From: Odontocerum albicorne
Taxonomy: Eukaryota > Arthropoda > Insecta > Trichoptera > Odontoceridae
DNA length: 64,000 nucleotides
Direction of reading: 5' to 3'
Assembly (NCBI GenBank): GCA_949825065.1
Contig: OX463854.1
Span: 20,052,907-20,116,906 of the forward strand
The notes under the pieces were generated by a model. It was given only the letters and a program-made list of their open reading frames with translations. It was not told where the DNA came from and ran no database searches. Below are positions 1 to 11,800 of the stretch, piece after piece. Numbering within the stretch: the first letter of the stretch is position 1; every line of letters starts with the position of its first letter. The position numbers were made by a program, and so were the translations under genes.

Positions 1-131
1 TGTTTTCTATGACAGTTCACAAATTTGCCCCAATACAACCTTGTAACGACGTTCAGTGATTATAATTATTTTATCGATTTTAATATAAGGCTCGATTCTA
101 ATAAATAACAAGTTATTTCGGTAAATACATT
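1..131 (-). repeat. MITE copy 1 (60-bp-TIR family), cut by window edge
   Basis: Inverted relative to the copies at 24 kb. It shares the block from ttcacaaatttgccccaata through the AT-rich core ending near gtaaatacat. The left terminus is outside or lost at the window start. Confidence 0.65.
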
Positions 132-510
132 ACAAAAAACTAACAATAATGACAAATTAATACATCTTGTTACAAATCTCCATTTCTACATACGATTGAT
201 GTGAGAATATCTCAGCTGATCGATCGTTTTGCAGCTGGACACGCATATTTGTAGTTAATTTCAACGTCTTTACGTGCCGCTACAAAGTAGAATATTTCAG
301 GCAACATATAAAATTGCGAAACATAAAAGTGACTAATTAAATGTTAAGGGAACATAGAGCGATAATTGTAACTAATTAAATTTTAAGAAAAGACAAATAG
401 ATAATTGGAACTAATTAAAAAAAATCTCCATTTCTACATACGGTTTGATAGATTTTGAAATATAAACATAGAGATAAAATTAAATTCTATATAAAAAAGA
501 TACTTTTGAT
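132..510. other. AT-rich intergenic DNA with a short direct repeat
   Basis: No gene seen. The block atctccatttctacatacg occurs at about 177 and again at about 424, with related taactaatta stretches between them. Confidence 0.4.
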
Positions 511-514
511 ATTC

Positions 515-2152
515 CTACTGACCTATTTCAGTCACTATCAGCCTGTCGCGTACATTCTGTTGAGAACGAACCAGTTCTGAACCTGCAGAACACGATCCCC
601 GTGCATCCTCAAGTCTGGATACACGTCGTTCTGCTGCTTCCTCGACATTTTGATGAACTAAAGCAGATCGATTGCACTGAAAAAGAAGAAAGAAAGTTAA
701 AACACATAAAATTGTGAAACATTAAAAAAGGAACTGAGCAGCGTAAAAGTTAGTTTTAATTTTCAGGTTTTTTTGCCATATTTCCACGGGTACTTCTAAT
801 GTACCACCAAATAATTTATTTATTTAATTAATGACACAACAGTGTCTTTTATATACAAATGAACATGTGACAGGTTATACAAGTACTTAAAATTATTGAC
901 AAATAATACAACTTTATCTTAAACTAACATGAAGATACAGGTAATAATAAATTACAGTCATTGTTTTATAATTATTTAATAATTATATGTATATTTAAGT
1001 TCAATATATGTTATGTATGTATACCACAGGAATAATGTTTCCAGTTTGAGTATAATAGCTTTTCCCTGTATTTCGTTTAATTTTTCGCACTTTTTGGATG
1101 TATGTGTCTCCATTCTTTTCTCTGTTGTTATCTATATAGTATTTTCATCCTCTGATGACGAATATTGTTCTACAATTCTCATTCTTTTTCGATTTTTGTT
1201 GAAATCATTACTTGTTACTCATTCGTCTTCACTCTCTGAATTAAACGGTCTTGTTGTTTTATTCTTTCCCGTGGGTTTAATAATTTCTATAATTTTATAT
1301 TTTAAATTTAATTGTAAGTGCTTTATATTTTAAGTTTAAATTCAATTTTAAAATTGATTAGACATAGGTACTGATTATTCTACTAATGCAAATGTCAAAA
1401 AAGTTAGGTTAACTTTTTAAATATGAATCAATACTAATTAGTTTAAATTACCTTCATCACTGCCCTCAAACATTTGAAAATCCGCACTTTTGGACATTAT
1501 CAATAATGGATTGGACTTAGGTCACTTTCAAAATAATGTTTTTTATCAAAATTTATCGTATACTCTGAATTAACTTAATGCTGAAATACATCCAACTAAA
1601 ATTATTTTGTAACCTAAATATAATCTCAACAACTTACCACAATCACTGAAGTCAATTTTATCACAACACAACTATTTTTTATTGAAATTTAATACGTTTA
1701 TGTATAATGTTTTACAATAACCGCAACACAAAGGATATTCTCAAAATACAAAATGGCCGACAAAAGCTTTGTATATTTTTTTTCATTGGGGTTTGTGTCT
1801 CGACTTTTCAATAAACGTATGTGAAAATTAAAAATTTATTATTTATTATTGAACATTAAATTATTTATACAGATTTAATTATTTAATATGTAATATTAAT
1901 TCCGAAACGTCGAAAATGCAATGTGACATCTGTCAACATTTAGTTCGTCCGTGTCCGCTGCAGGAGGCGCAAACGTTATTTTTTCTGATTTCTAAACTTT
2001 TTTATATACACCGATATATAAATAAAAATATATAAACATTTCCATATACGAATGTCAACTTTTGTCAAAATTTCAAAGCGATCGGTAGAGAACTTTCGGA
2101 GATTAGACATTTTCTATATACGAACATTTACATTTTTATTTATATAGATAGA
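515..2152 (-). mobile_element. Helitron-like 5' part, decayed
   Basis: Read on the minus strand, the right end starts TCTATCTATATAAATAAAAA and continues with a leader (accgatcgctttgaaattt) of the kind common at the 5' end of insect Helitrons. Downstream come ATG-SKSADFQMFEG, a stop-broken SESEDE/SSSEDE stretch, and an open block (VHQNVEEAAERRVSRLEDAR to RDRL) like the Arg/Glu-rich N-terminus of Helitron replicases. No Rep motif or helicase is present. The assignment is an inference from these weak signals. Confidence 0.42.
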
Positions 2153-2189
2153 TGTTTGGTACAAGTTGATACTGAGGGCAGAAATGAGA

Positions 2190-2540
2190 AAAAGGTAAAT
2201 GCATTCGAGTTGTGGTGCTGGAGACAAAAGCTGAAAATACCTCGGACGGAGCGGCATGTTTATGTTTCCAACATATAACAACTTGTGATTCAGGACAGGT
2301 TACGGTTTGTTACTCCAATTATTTCGCCATAGAAGGTGTCGTAAATAAAGATCAAGAAAAGTATGGTTGAATCAGGTGAATGGTATTTTAGAAGAAGAAA
2401 ATGTAAGAAGTAAGAGCAATCGTAGGAGCAGTATAAGAAGGTGTATGGACATGGAAGAGGCGCAATAAGTATGTCAAGATAGGAAAGGCTGGCACTCTAT
2501 CTTCTCTGTCGACTCCAGCAACGACGTAATGGGATATATG
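2190..2540 (+). pseudogene. LINE (RTE-like) C-terminal fragment
   Basis: With frameshifts it reads KVNAFELWCWRQKLKIPRTE and later a decayed tail. The AFE-WCWR-L-IP pattern is typical of the region after the reverse transcriptase in RTE-like LINEs. Confidence 0.6.
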
Positions 2541-2662
2541 ATTGTTTGCATATTTTACATTTTTACCTGAGCTTCCTTGATCTATACTATACATTGAAAT
2601 ACAATAGTAGACGGATTTTCAGATATAAAAACGAATGTTTTGAAAAAAGTTGTTTATTTCAG

Positions 2663-2891
2663 GTGGAAAGCGAGCTAATAACATTTGGAGATCTAATGGA
2701 AGACAGCGACTACCTGGTGCGGGTGACTAGCTTCAACCTCTCGGGACAGCTGGGCCGAGCCAGCACCAGCGCCGTGCTGCGCACCCTCACGGCCGACGCT
2801 CTCCCCGGGGCGCCCGAACACGTCTGGGTGGAGAACATCACTCTAGAGAACAATTGGTATAACGCCATGCTCAAATGGACGCCAGCGGACG
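2663..2891 (+). CDS. tor: Torso exon: fibronectin-III-like segment
   Basis: Acceptor tatttcag, donor G|gtaagt, 229 nt, starts in phase 0 and ends in phase 1. It encodes a fibronectin-III strand pattern ([15 protein letters not shown], then [18 protein letters not shown]). It is markedly GC-rich against AT-rich flanks, which supports it as coding. It is the first exon I can support; the upstream exon was not found in 1-2660. Confidence 0.82.
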
Positions 2892-5800
2892 GTAAGTCTT
2901 TCCCAGAAATACTCAGAACAAAGATAAAAAAAGAAACCCTCGTATTCTATTACTCGTTAGATTAACTTCTGAGAATTTTGATATTCAGCGGTTCGATGGA
3001 GCGTAGGAGAATGTATAGATCAAAATTAAGATGGTTGCATGGCGGGGCATAGAACTGTCGCACGCTCGGTATAAGCAATTGGTGGAGGGATGTTGCTAAG
3101 AAAGATAAATAGCAGAGAATCTTGCAAGCAGCCAAGATCCATTTTGGGTTAAAGTGCTGATGATGACTTTCAACAATAGCATCCCCGGAACATAAATACG
3201 TGAAGAGACCCTCATATCTCGTAGCTCGTTAGATTAACTTCTGTGAATTTTGATATTCAGAGGTTTGATGGAGCGTATAAGAAAGTGTATAGATCAAAAT
3301 TAAGATGGCTAATAAATAAACATAGAATTGTCGCACGCTCGGTATAACCAATTTGAGGAAAGATGCTGCTAAGAAAGATAAATAGCAGAGAATCTTGCAA
3401 GCAGCCAAGACCCATCGTGGGTTTTAGTGCTAATGATAACTGTCATACAATAACATACCTGGAACAATAAAAGACTAACAGACCTCATATCCCATTGTTA
3501 ATTTCTGTGAATTTTGATATTCAGCGATTCAATAGAGCGAGGAAGAGAATATCAAAATTAAGATGGTCGCATGATGTGACATAGAACTGTCATACACTGG
3601 GCATAACCAATCGGAGGAATGATGCTGCTAAGAGAGATCAGTGGCAAAGAATCCCATCCCATTCCAAGATTGAAGTGTTGATGATAATCGCTTTTATACA
3701 ATAGCATCTCCAAAACATAAACATACTTAGAAGATCCACGCCACCTAAAACTCGTTAGATTAACTTTTGTGAAATTTGATATTCCTTATATTATATATTT
3801 GAAAATGGCTACCCTTATAAAGGAATATACGAGTAGATAAAGTTACATCGTCTGTGATCTCATACAATACATGTTGTTTATATATTTTCAGACAGGGCGT
3901 GCTATTACAGGGTATTTGTTTTTGCTGACGACGAAAACTTTTTAGAGCTTGAACCGATAGTGGTGAGTTGAAATTTTAAGTTTTTTTTATACTTTACATT
4001 ATTGTTTACTTCAGCGGCGACCATAGTCTAACGGTTAACATTCACGGTAAGCAAGATTTCATTCCTGATGGCTGACAGATTCACTTCCGATCAGTTTTTT
4101 CTCTAAGGACATTTTGATATATCATTATAAGATTTTTATATCTTGTACGTCGTTTATTTTATTTTTTTCAAACGCTAGTACACAACACTAAAATAGCGCT
4201 GCATAAAAATCTGCCTAACGATTAACTTCAGCATATTAAATCTACCGATCGTCTTGGAAGTTTATTTTCAATTCCATCGGAACTTTGGATTTGATATATC
4301 TAAAATATGTGCTTGCTGAAGTGTAACAATTTGCGTATAATAAACATAAACACGCATAACATAGGTGTCTTCCATTCACAGCATGGCTGATAATCATACT
4401 CAAGCAACAGTGACGGATACATTATGCGACATATTGAATAGTGCGATCGAGGGTTGAATTCAAGCTCGAAAAAGTTTGTAATTCCTTGTAATAAGAAGGG
4501 TTAGCAGTGGTCTCGTCGTATGTACTGACCATAATTATCAAAATTCGTTAATGTTAACATTACCTAAATTGTAAACATCAATTGATTCACTTTGTTTAAG
4601 TATGAAAAATATGATTTCTCACATTAACGGGTAAAGCATAATAAATATCCGTAAAACCATTAGAATAAGGCACCCGCGTATTTTGTTTTTCTTTTAAATA
4701 TTGTCCTAGGAATAAAAAATTTAATAGTAACATTTTCTTTTACCTTGTATTTTCTTTATTTTTCTAATAAAAGTGTTTTTAGGACATCGCATGTATAATA
4801 GTTTTAATAAACTTTAAAATTTAAATTTCTTTTTAGCCACATGTTACGTGTCCAAATTGCTATCAAACGGTACAATAATTTGATCTAACCTGTTGGTAGT
4901 AAATTGCATACTTAAAAATATGATCTAACATGTTGGTAGTAAATTGCATACGTAAACATGTGATCTAACGTGTTTATAGTACATTGCATACGTAAAAATA
5001 TGATCTAACGCAGGGCTTCTTAAACTTTTTTCATTCACGACCCCATTTATGATTGCGAGTTTCCTGGCAACCCCATAAAAGAAAGATAAAGAAATATTTT
5101 TTGATGATTTATTTATTAGGTAACAATATACATATACATATGAAAATATATAGTTTTAGAATTCGTTTAGAAACATACAAAAATCTATATTTTTTAAATT
5201 TAAAAATTTAAATATTTGACATTAAAATCTCTCGCGACCCCAGAATTTTGCTACGCGACCCCATTTTGGGTCGCGACCCATAGTTTAAGAAGGCCTGATC
5301 TAACGTATTGAAAGTAAATTGCATACGTAAAAAATATGATCTAATATGTTAATAGTAAATTGCATACGTAAAAATATGATCTAACGTGTTGATAGTAAAT
5401 TGCATACGTAAAAATATGATCTAACGTGTTGATAGTGAATTGCATACATAAAAATATGATCTAACATGTTAATAGTAAATTGCATACATAAAAATATGAT
5501 CTAACATGATAGTAAATTGCACACGTAAAAATATGACATAACGTGTTCATAGTAAATTGCATACATAAAAATATTATTAGTGTTGATAGTAAATTACATA
5601 CGTAAAAATACACGTACACCATTGCTAATACACGCGATTACGGTCAACGAGTTCCGTAACTATTAAAATGGCTCTAAGCTCAAAGACTTGGAAGCGAAGA
5701 CAATGTGTTATCCGGCTATGTCTGAATCACCAATTTGGATAACTTAGATGGTACTGTACAGCACCGGTAATAAGACTGTAGAATAGGTGGATGGCTGCCG

Positions 5801-8800
5801 CTCAATCCTTGGAGATTTCGGCAAGACTTCAATCAGTCTCGGTGAAGATCTGGATGAAGAGATTTCTTGTTGACCAGTAGAAGTTTGTAGAAATAAAAAT
5901 GCAGTATGACGTTTCAGACGAGAATATGTTTTGCTCATTTTGCATCCCTTATGTTTAGCACATCGCAAGCACCTCGGTCGAACCGCTTATGTCGTCAGCC
6001 TTTGCTAGCTCAACGCTTGACACGGATTTATCGCACACAGGGGCCAATAACTGTAGCAATAATCCTAGGATCACACAAAAGGGCGTTTTATTACAATACA
6101 ACAATATTAAAGCGACGGTTTTCAAATAATGTTTACAGGTACTTAATAAATTGACTAATCTATATAACGCATGCGTCCGATACAAGTACCATACAAATAA
6201 ATTCATGAAATGAGCTTTTCTTTTTTATAAATGGAAAAGTATCATTATATTATTTTAGATAATAAGGATTAAATTATAATACGAGTAATTCACTACTAAA
6301 TCATCCAAAATAACTTAGTTGGTTAAATCAGTTTCCTGATAAAACAATCAGTGGTACCGAATCCGACTTGCAGAAATATTCTTTGGTGTTTATTGTTTTT
6401 CCTGTACGAGAAATTTGGCACAACATTTACAAGCAATAAATGTTTGTTATAATAATTCATTTTCGCTAAAAACTTAAATGATAAAGATGGCGCTTTCATC
6501 CAGATCAATTCGCAAATCCACATTTTCTGGGGCTGTGAAAAAAGTAATCCCCAAAATAGGGAGAGATGCATGTAATAATACATCGGACTACATTAGGCGA
6601 TTAACAACTTTAACCTTGGGGGACCAGGGATAGTTTTACAGCTTTCTACAATTTTTGTGAAACATTTCATTACTTCCTTAATCTTAAAAGGTCTTCTGTA
6701 GTATAAAGAACTATTTTTCTTTATTTCTCATTTAATATAAATTTCATCTCTGTCCGTGACCTTCTGTCGATGCCACCACCATCCTTTCCACACTGCAGCG
6801 TGTCTTCACCAGAGGAGAGGCTCCCCTCCGATGCTTGTTTCGTTCCTAGATAAAGTGTTGCTGGCAGAGCGATAACTGCATGTCCCTTAAAAGTTAAAAC
6901 ACAACGATATATAATAGGTATAAGATACAATAGAAAACATACATTATTTGCGTTTGTTACAGCCTTTTGACATGTTCCAAAAAAAAATAAACCACATGGT
7001 ATACAGAACGAACTACACAGTCAAAATCTTCGCCATGACCACGAAGTTCGGCAAGGAGAGTGACAGCGCGTGGTTCAGCTTCGAAACCCCCTCCTGCCTG
7101 GATGAACACCGAAGCCTGGAAGTATGCCGTCAGTATTTCATTTAATTTTACTTACTTATCTATTATATTAAATTTATGTTTACAAACCGATATTTGAGCA
7201 TAGAATTGAGAAAGCATATGGATAGTTGGTATATCTTCTCAACTATCCTCTATGGTATGGAGTTCGTAGATACTGAACCAGAAAGCATCACATAAGATCG
7301 AATCTTTTTAAGTGTGGATCAACAGACTTATGAGTATCTTCAAGATTCCCTGGATAGATCGTGTTAGAAATGTGGAAATGTTTGCTCATATTTATAAAGA
7401 CCGAGAACCGCTTAAAACTATGAAGATTTGCAGGATGCAGTATCTCGGTTACGTGATTCAAGACACGAGATACATTTTAACACAACTGATCATCTGGAGT
7501 AAAATAAATGACAAATGAGACACAGGAAGACACCACGTTTCTTGGCTTAAAAGCTTGCGGGAATTGTTTGGGTGCAGTTCAACGAATTGTTTAAGGATGC
7601 AGTTAACTAGATAAAGATTGCCACCATGGTGGTTATTCTCCGATAGAAGACGGTATCTTGAAAAAAAGAATTGGCAATAAAAATCAATCACCTGTTTCGT
7701 TTCACCAGGAACACAGAAATGCGCCTATAACGCATCGACCACTGTAGAACCAGTTGCAGCCTTTACTTGGTCGCTCCTTCATCTTGAACGATATATCCTT
7801 CTCCCACCTCCTCAAGTTAAACAACCTCTCCAAGTTGCCTTAGTCTCGCCTTTCAATGCGCCTGAAGAACTGAAAGTTATGTTTCAGGCTAATGGACGAG
7901 AGTCTGCCATTCACCCTAATCTCTTATAAGATTTAGCTCTCCTCGATGTCCATGGAATCCAAAGCCGCACCACATCTCAAAAGTTTCCATTTTTTGTCTT
8001 GCCCTTTTCTTCCAATACTCCAATCTATAAAAGATCAAAAAGACCAGCGGTTGTACTAGGCAAACTTTAGTAGATGTATTTAGCCTCTATCTTTCCATAT
8101 ATTTGTCAATTTCATCGTATACCATGTTTAGTCATGTTAAAATTCCCACATGGATATAAAGCCGCCAGATTGTAATGTAATAAAATACAAAAAATAAACC
8201 AGTGGCCTTCAAACTGTCAACACCTTCGGAACCCTACACTTCAATTTGTATTTATTAGAAACCCTCGTACTAAAAAAGCAAAGCAGACATTTTTTTAAAT
8301 TTCAATGTCAATCGTTTTAAAATTTAGACATTTACGATTGAGCATAGAATTGTAGAGCGTAGAATATATTATTTTTTATATTTTTAACCCCTGTGGAGAT
8401 GCGGTAAGCGTCCAAATCGTGTATTTCTACTGACGGCAAAAATGCACATTTTCACATATCCTGGGTGATCCATTGTTTTTGCTAAATATCATGGATAAAT
8501 GTAGTCAAATATCCTTTTTTTAAATATCAAAATTATTTTTCGAAAACAATGACGGTTATATAAAGACTTTTGCCTGTTTCAACGATGCACGTAGTAAATG
8601 AAAAAGAGAAACGGGTGAACGAGAATAGAGTGCCGGCTAATCCGTATTTTTCAGTGCATTTTCCTCATTTATCATATCGTTCGTCATAGCGAAATTGCTT
8701 TAAAAACGTTTCACAGAACCCACTTTGAATATCACTGCAATATATCATATAGCGCAATCTAACAGTTTGTGTATATCTTATAGTTATATAATATTTGTGG

Positions 8801-11800
8801 CACATATTTCCGAAAGAAATCCTTCATAAAATTTTCAAATAAGTTGTGTATTTTTTTAAGAACGCTAAATTGTTTGCAAACACAATTTATTTAATTTGCA
8901 GTCCCACCAAAGCCCACCGGTGTCGTAGTAGATGTCGAACTATTGACTAACGCACAGGACCAGGCTGATATCCCTAACTACAACATCAAAGTGAAGTGGG
9001 ACAAGCCCACGCTGCTCCCAAATTTTTACACCGTCACACTATCTATCAATGAGACCAAGAACCAGAAAATTGTCTCTAGGGTAAGCCTTTATGTTATTTT
9101 TTTTTCAACGAGTGAATTTAAGAGGCATTACCAACTGGTTCTGAACTGCCCTGGAGGATATGGAAATCTTTTAGCAGGCTCCGGACAGAAATTGGGAGAA
9201 ACAAGGACAACATGTCAAAACGGGGAATGTTAAGTAATGGATCGACTCAGTGTATCAGGAGTGAAGAGCAGTCCACGCAACATTTGCTGCAGTGCCCATG
9301 GATCCCGATGTCTTACACCACAGAGGACTTGACTTGAAAAATATTTTTGTAGTTTCTAAAATGCACTCATTTATGATTCACAATAAATAACGTATTCGAT
9401 GTGAAAATTTATTATTTTAAAAGCGAAAAACATGTATGCAATCTGAAATATACGTAATGACACGTTACTATTATAAATGTTAACCAACCACACTTAAACA
9501 AAGGAACGAATCATAGATGGCAAGCTTTGTTAATAACGCACACCATATGAGGTAAGATGTTACTGCTTTTATAGCTGGACGCTAGATGTTACTGATTCAT
9601 AATATTGTACAAGGAATATCATGTTACAAATGACACGAGCATAATATTGTAGTATGCTCGTGTCATGCAGATCTACTTGGAATCTGTATTTGCTTTACTT
9701 ATTTACATTGGTATATCTTTTATGAATTTCATATGATCACGCAATCGACCACCCGAATGTCTGCGATTGACCATTTAATTGCGATCGGCCATTTACCCAC
9801 CTCTGGTATAGTTAACCAAAAGTCCAGATTAAAGGGATAATATTATACATTCGTATGATCATGCTGTCTCCCTTGCGGAATAGGCAGAGGAAACAGATCT
9901 CCACCCTTTTTACCCAGATACGTAGTTTTGTTCACTCTTCATTCATATATCTCGTCATGCTGTATATTCTATTATGATTGTGTTTCTCACATTGCCCTCT
10001 TTCAATCTGCTCCACTTGATCCAGCTATGTTTTCCTTGATCTATCTTTTCCATGCACATAGTCCACTGCTAAATTGTTTATTTGTTAAATCATTCATCTT
10101 CCTCATATATCCAAACCACCTTAATGTTCCTTTCTTCATATTTTTACCAGCTATGCATTCATTTTGATGTCTTTATTTCTAATAATAATAATCTCATTTG
10201 TTGATGACTTCCAAGAGCTAGTTGATAATATGCTAGTTGATAATCTTGCAACTAGGGGGTTGTGGGCTAGATTCTTGTTGGACTCGATGTTTCTTGAACC
10301 CAAAGGTTTTTCAAGTCTGATTTTCATTTAAGGCTAGTTTTCCACATTCCTGGTTAGTGGGTTAGTGACAACAGATCACAACAAGCAATAGACCCACCAG
10401 ATACCAGATTGTTTACAAGGAAAGAGTAGCAACACTTGTACAATACAATAAAATAGTAAAAAAACAAAGCAATGCACAAAAGTACAAGAAAAATATACAT
10501 TAATATAAGTTTCACTTAATTAAAAAAAAATAAACAATGGACTAATTTTTTCTTCTTTTATATATTTACAGATCACAAATTTTCCTCGGTGCATGTATTC
10601 TCGGTGCATGTACAGTAGAATCTCTTTCAAGTAAAAGTAATGCTCCACAGCATTAATTTGACTTGAAAGAGATTCTACTGTATAAAAATGTATCGAATGA
10701 TTTTATCTTTTTAGGGTGTTGAAACCGAATTCAGTAATATAAAACTGGACACGGACTTCTTCATAAGTATAATCGCCTCTTCAAATGCTGGTCAGAGTGA
10801 GCCTCTCTTTATTCAAAAGGACATTAGGAGATTTTTGTCAGGTGATATTTTTTATCTATCATTTTAGCGCTTATATTATTAGTATCACAGTTGGGGATTA
10901 AAAATCTTAACACTTATTATATTTTTTCTTAGGAACATAACATAGACTCTCCTACCAACTCCATGATTTTGAGAAGCCAGAAGGCTGGACTTTGACTAAA
11001 TTGGGTATAAGCTTTACTATGTATCAGCTGATCTCACATGGAAAGATACACCAGAAAAAGTCAAGGGTACAATATGAGACAGGACTGTATCAAAATGCTC
11101 TGTGATTATTGTATAGCTACAAGTCACCTTCATCATCATCATAGTAAATTTTGACAGTTTTAAACGGGATATTAGCAATGCATATGCAAGAAATTAACAG
11201 ATTATTGTTTGTCACAGCTCATATCATAAACTTTTGTTTAATGTACCGAACAATTATAATGCCAATGTGAATTATGATTGTTTTCAACGTCGTATTCACA
11301 GACTGGGTTGTCAAGAGCATCACCACTCGCACACCGAATAAACTATTTGAATGGATTTTCTGATATTGATATCTTCCACATCTTGTTGGATAAATTATAA
11401 ATTTGAAGTGGGATGTATCTGCGTCATACATATTTTGAATTTCCTGGTAGTGCTCCTCGATAAAATCATCAGAGTTATTTTGCGTGGGGGCATACGTTTG
11501 TATAATTTACATCTGGTATCGTTTGTTAACTTTCAAAGTTAGGGAAGCCACTCTGTCAGAAGAGCTCTCAGTTTTAATGATGTAATCTTTCCATTTACTG
11601 TGGATGATAAATCCCACTCCACTTGTTCTTCCATCTTCTGTACCTCTGAAATACAGATGATGTCCACCTTTCAGTTCTATCATGTCCTCTCCTTTTCTTC
11701 TGACTTTGCTTAACCCTACGATATACCAATTGATGTAACTTAGTTCTTCTTGAAGTTCAGTGATATGGGCCTCACTTGATAGTGTTCGAGTATTGAACAT

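Noticed and set aside
1013..1333. 106-codon plus-strand frame
   Set aside because: Hydrophobic, low-complexity translation of AT-rich DNA. The minus strand there shows a decayed acidic SSSEDE stretch instead, which explains it as a shadow.
4900..5600. CRISPR-like regular repeats
   Set aside because: Repeats are contiguous 40-bp units without spacers, in a eukaryotic intron: a minisatellite.
5744..6206. Overlapping frames on both strands near 6 kb
   Set aside because: No recognisable domain, no splice support; mutually overlapping frames are expected by chance here.
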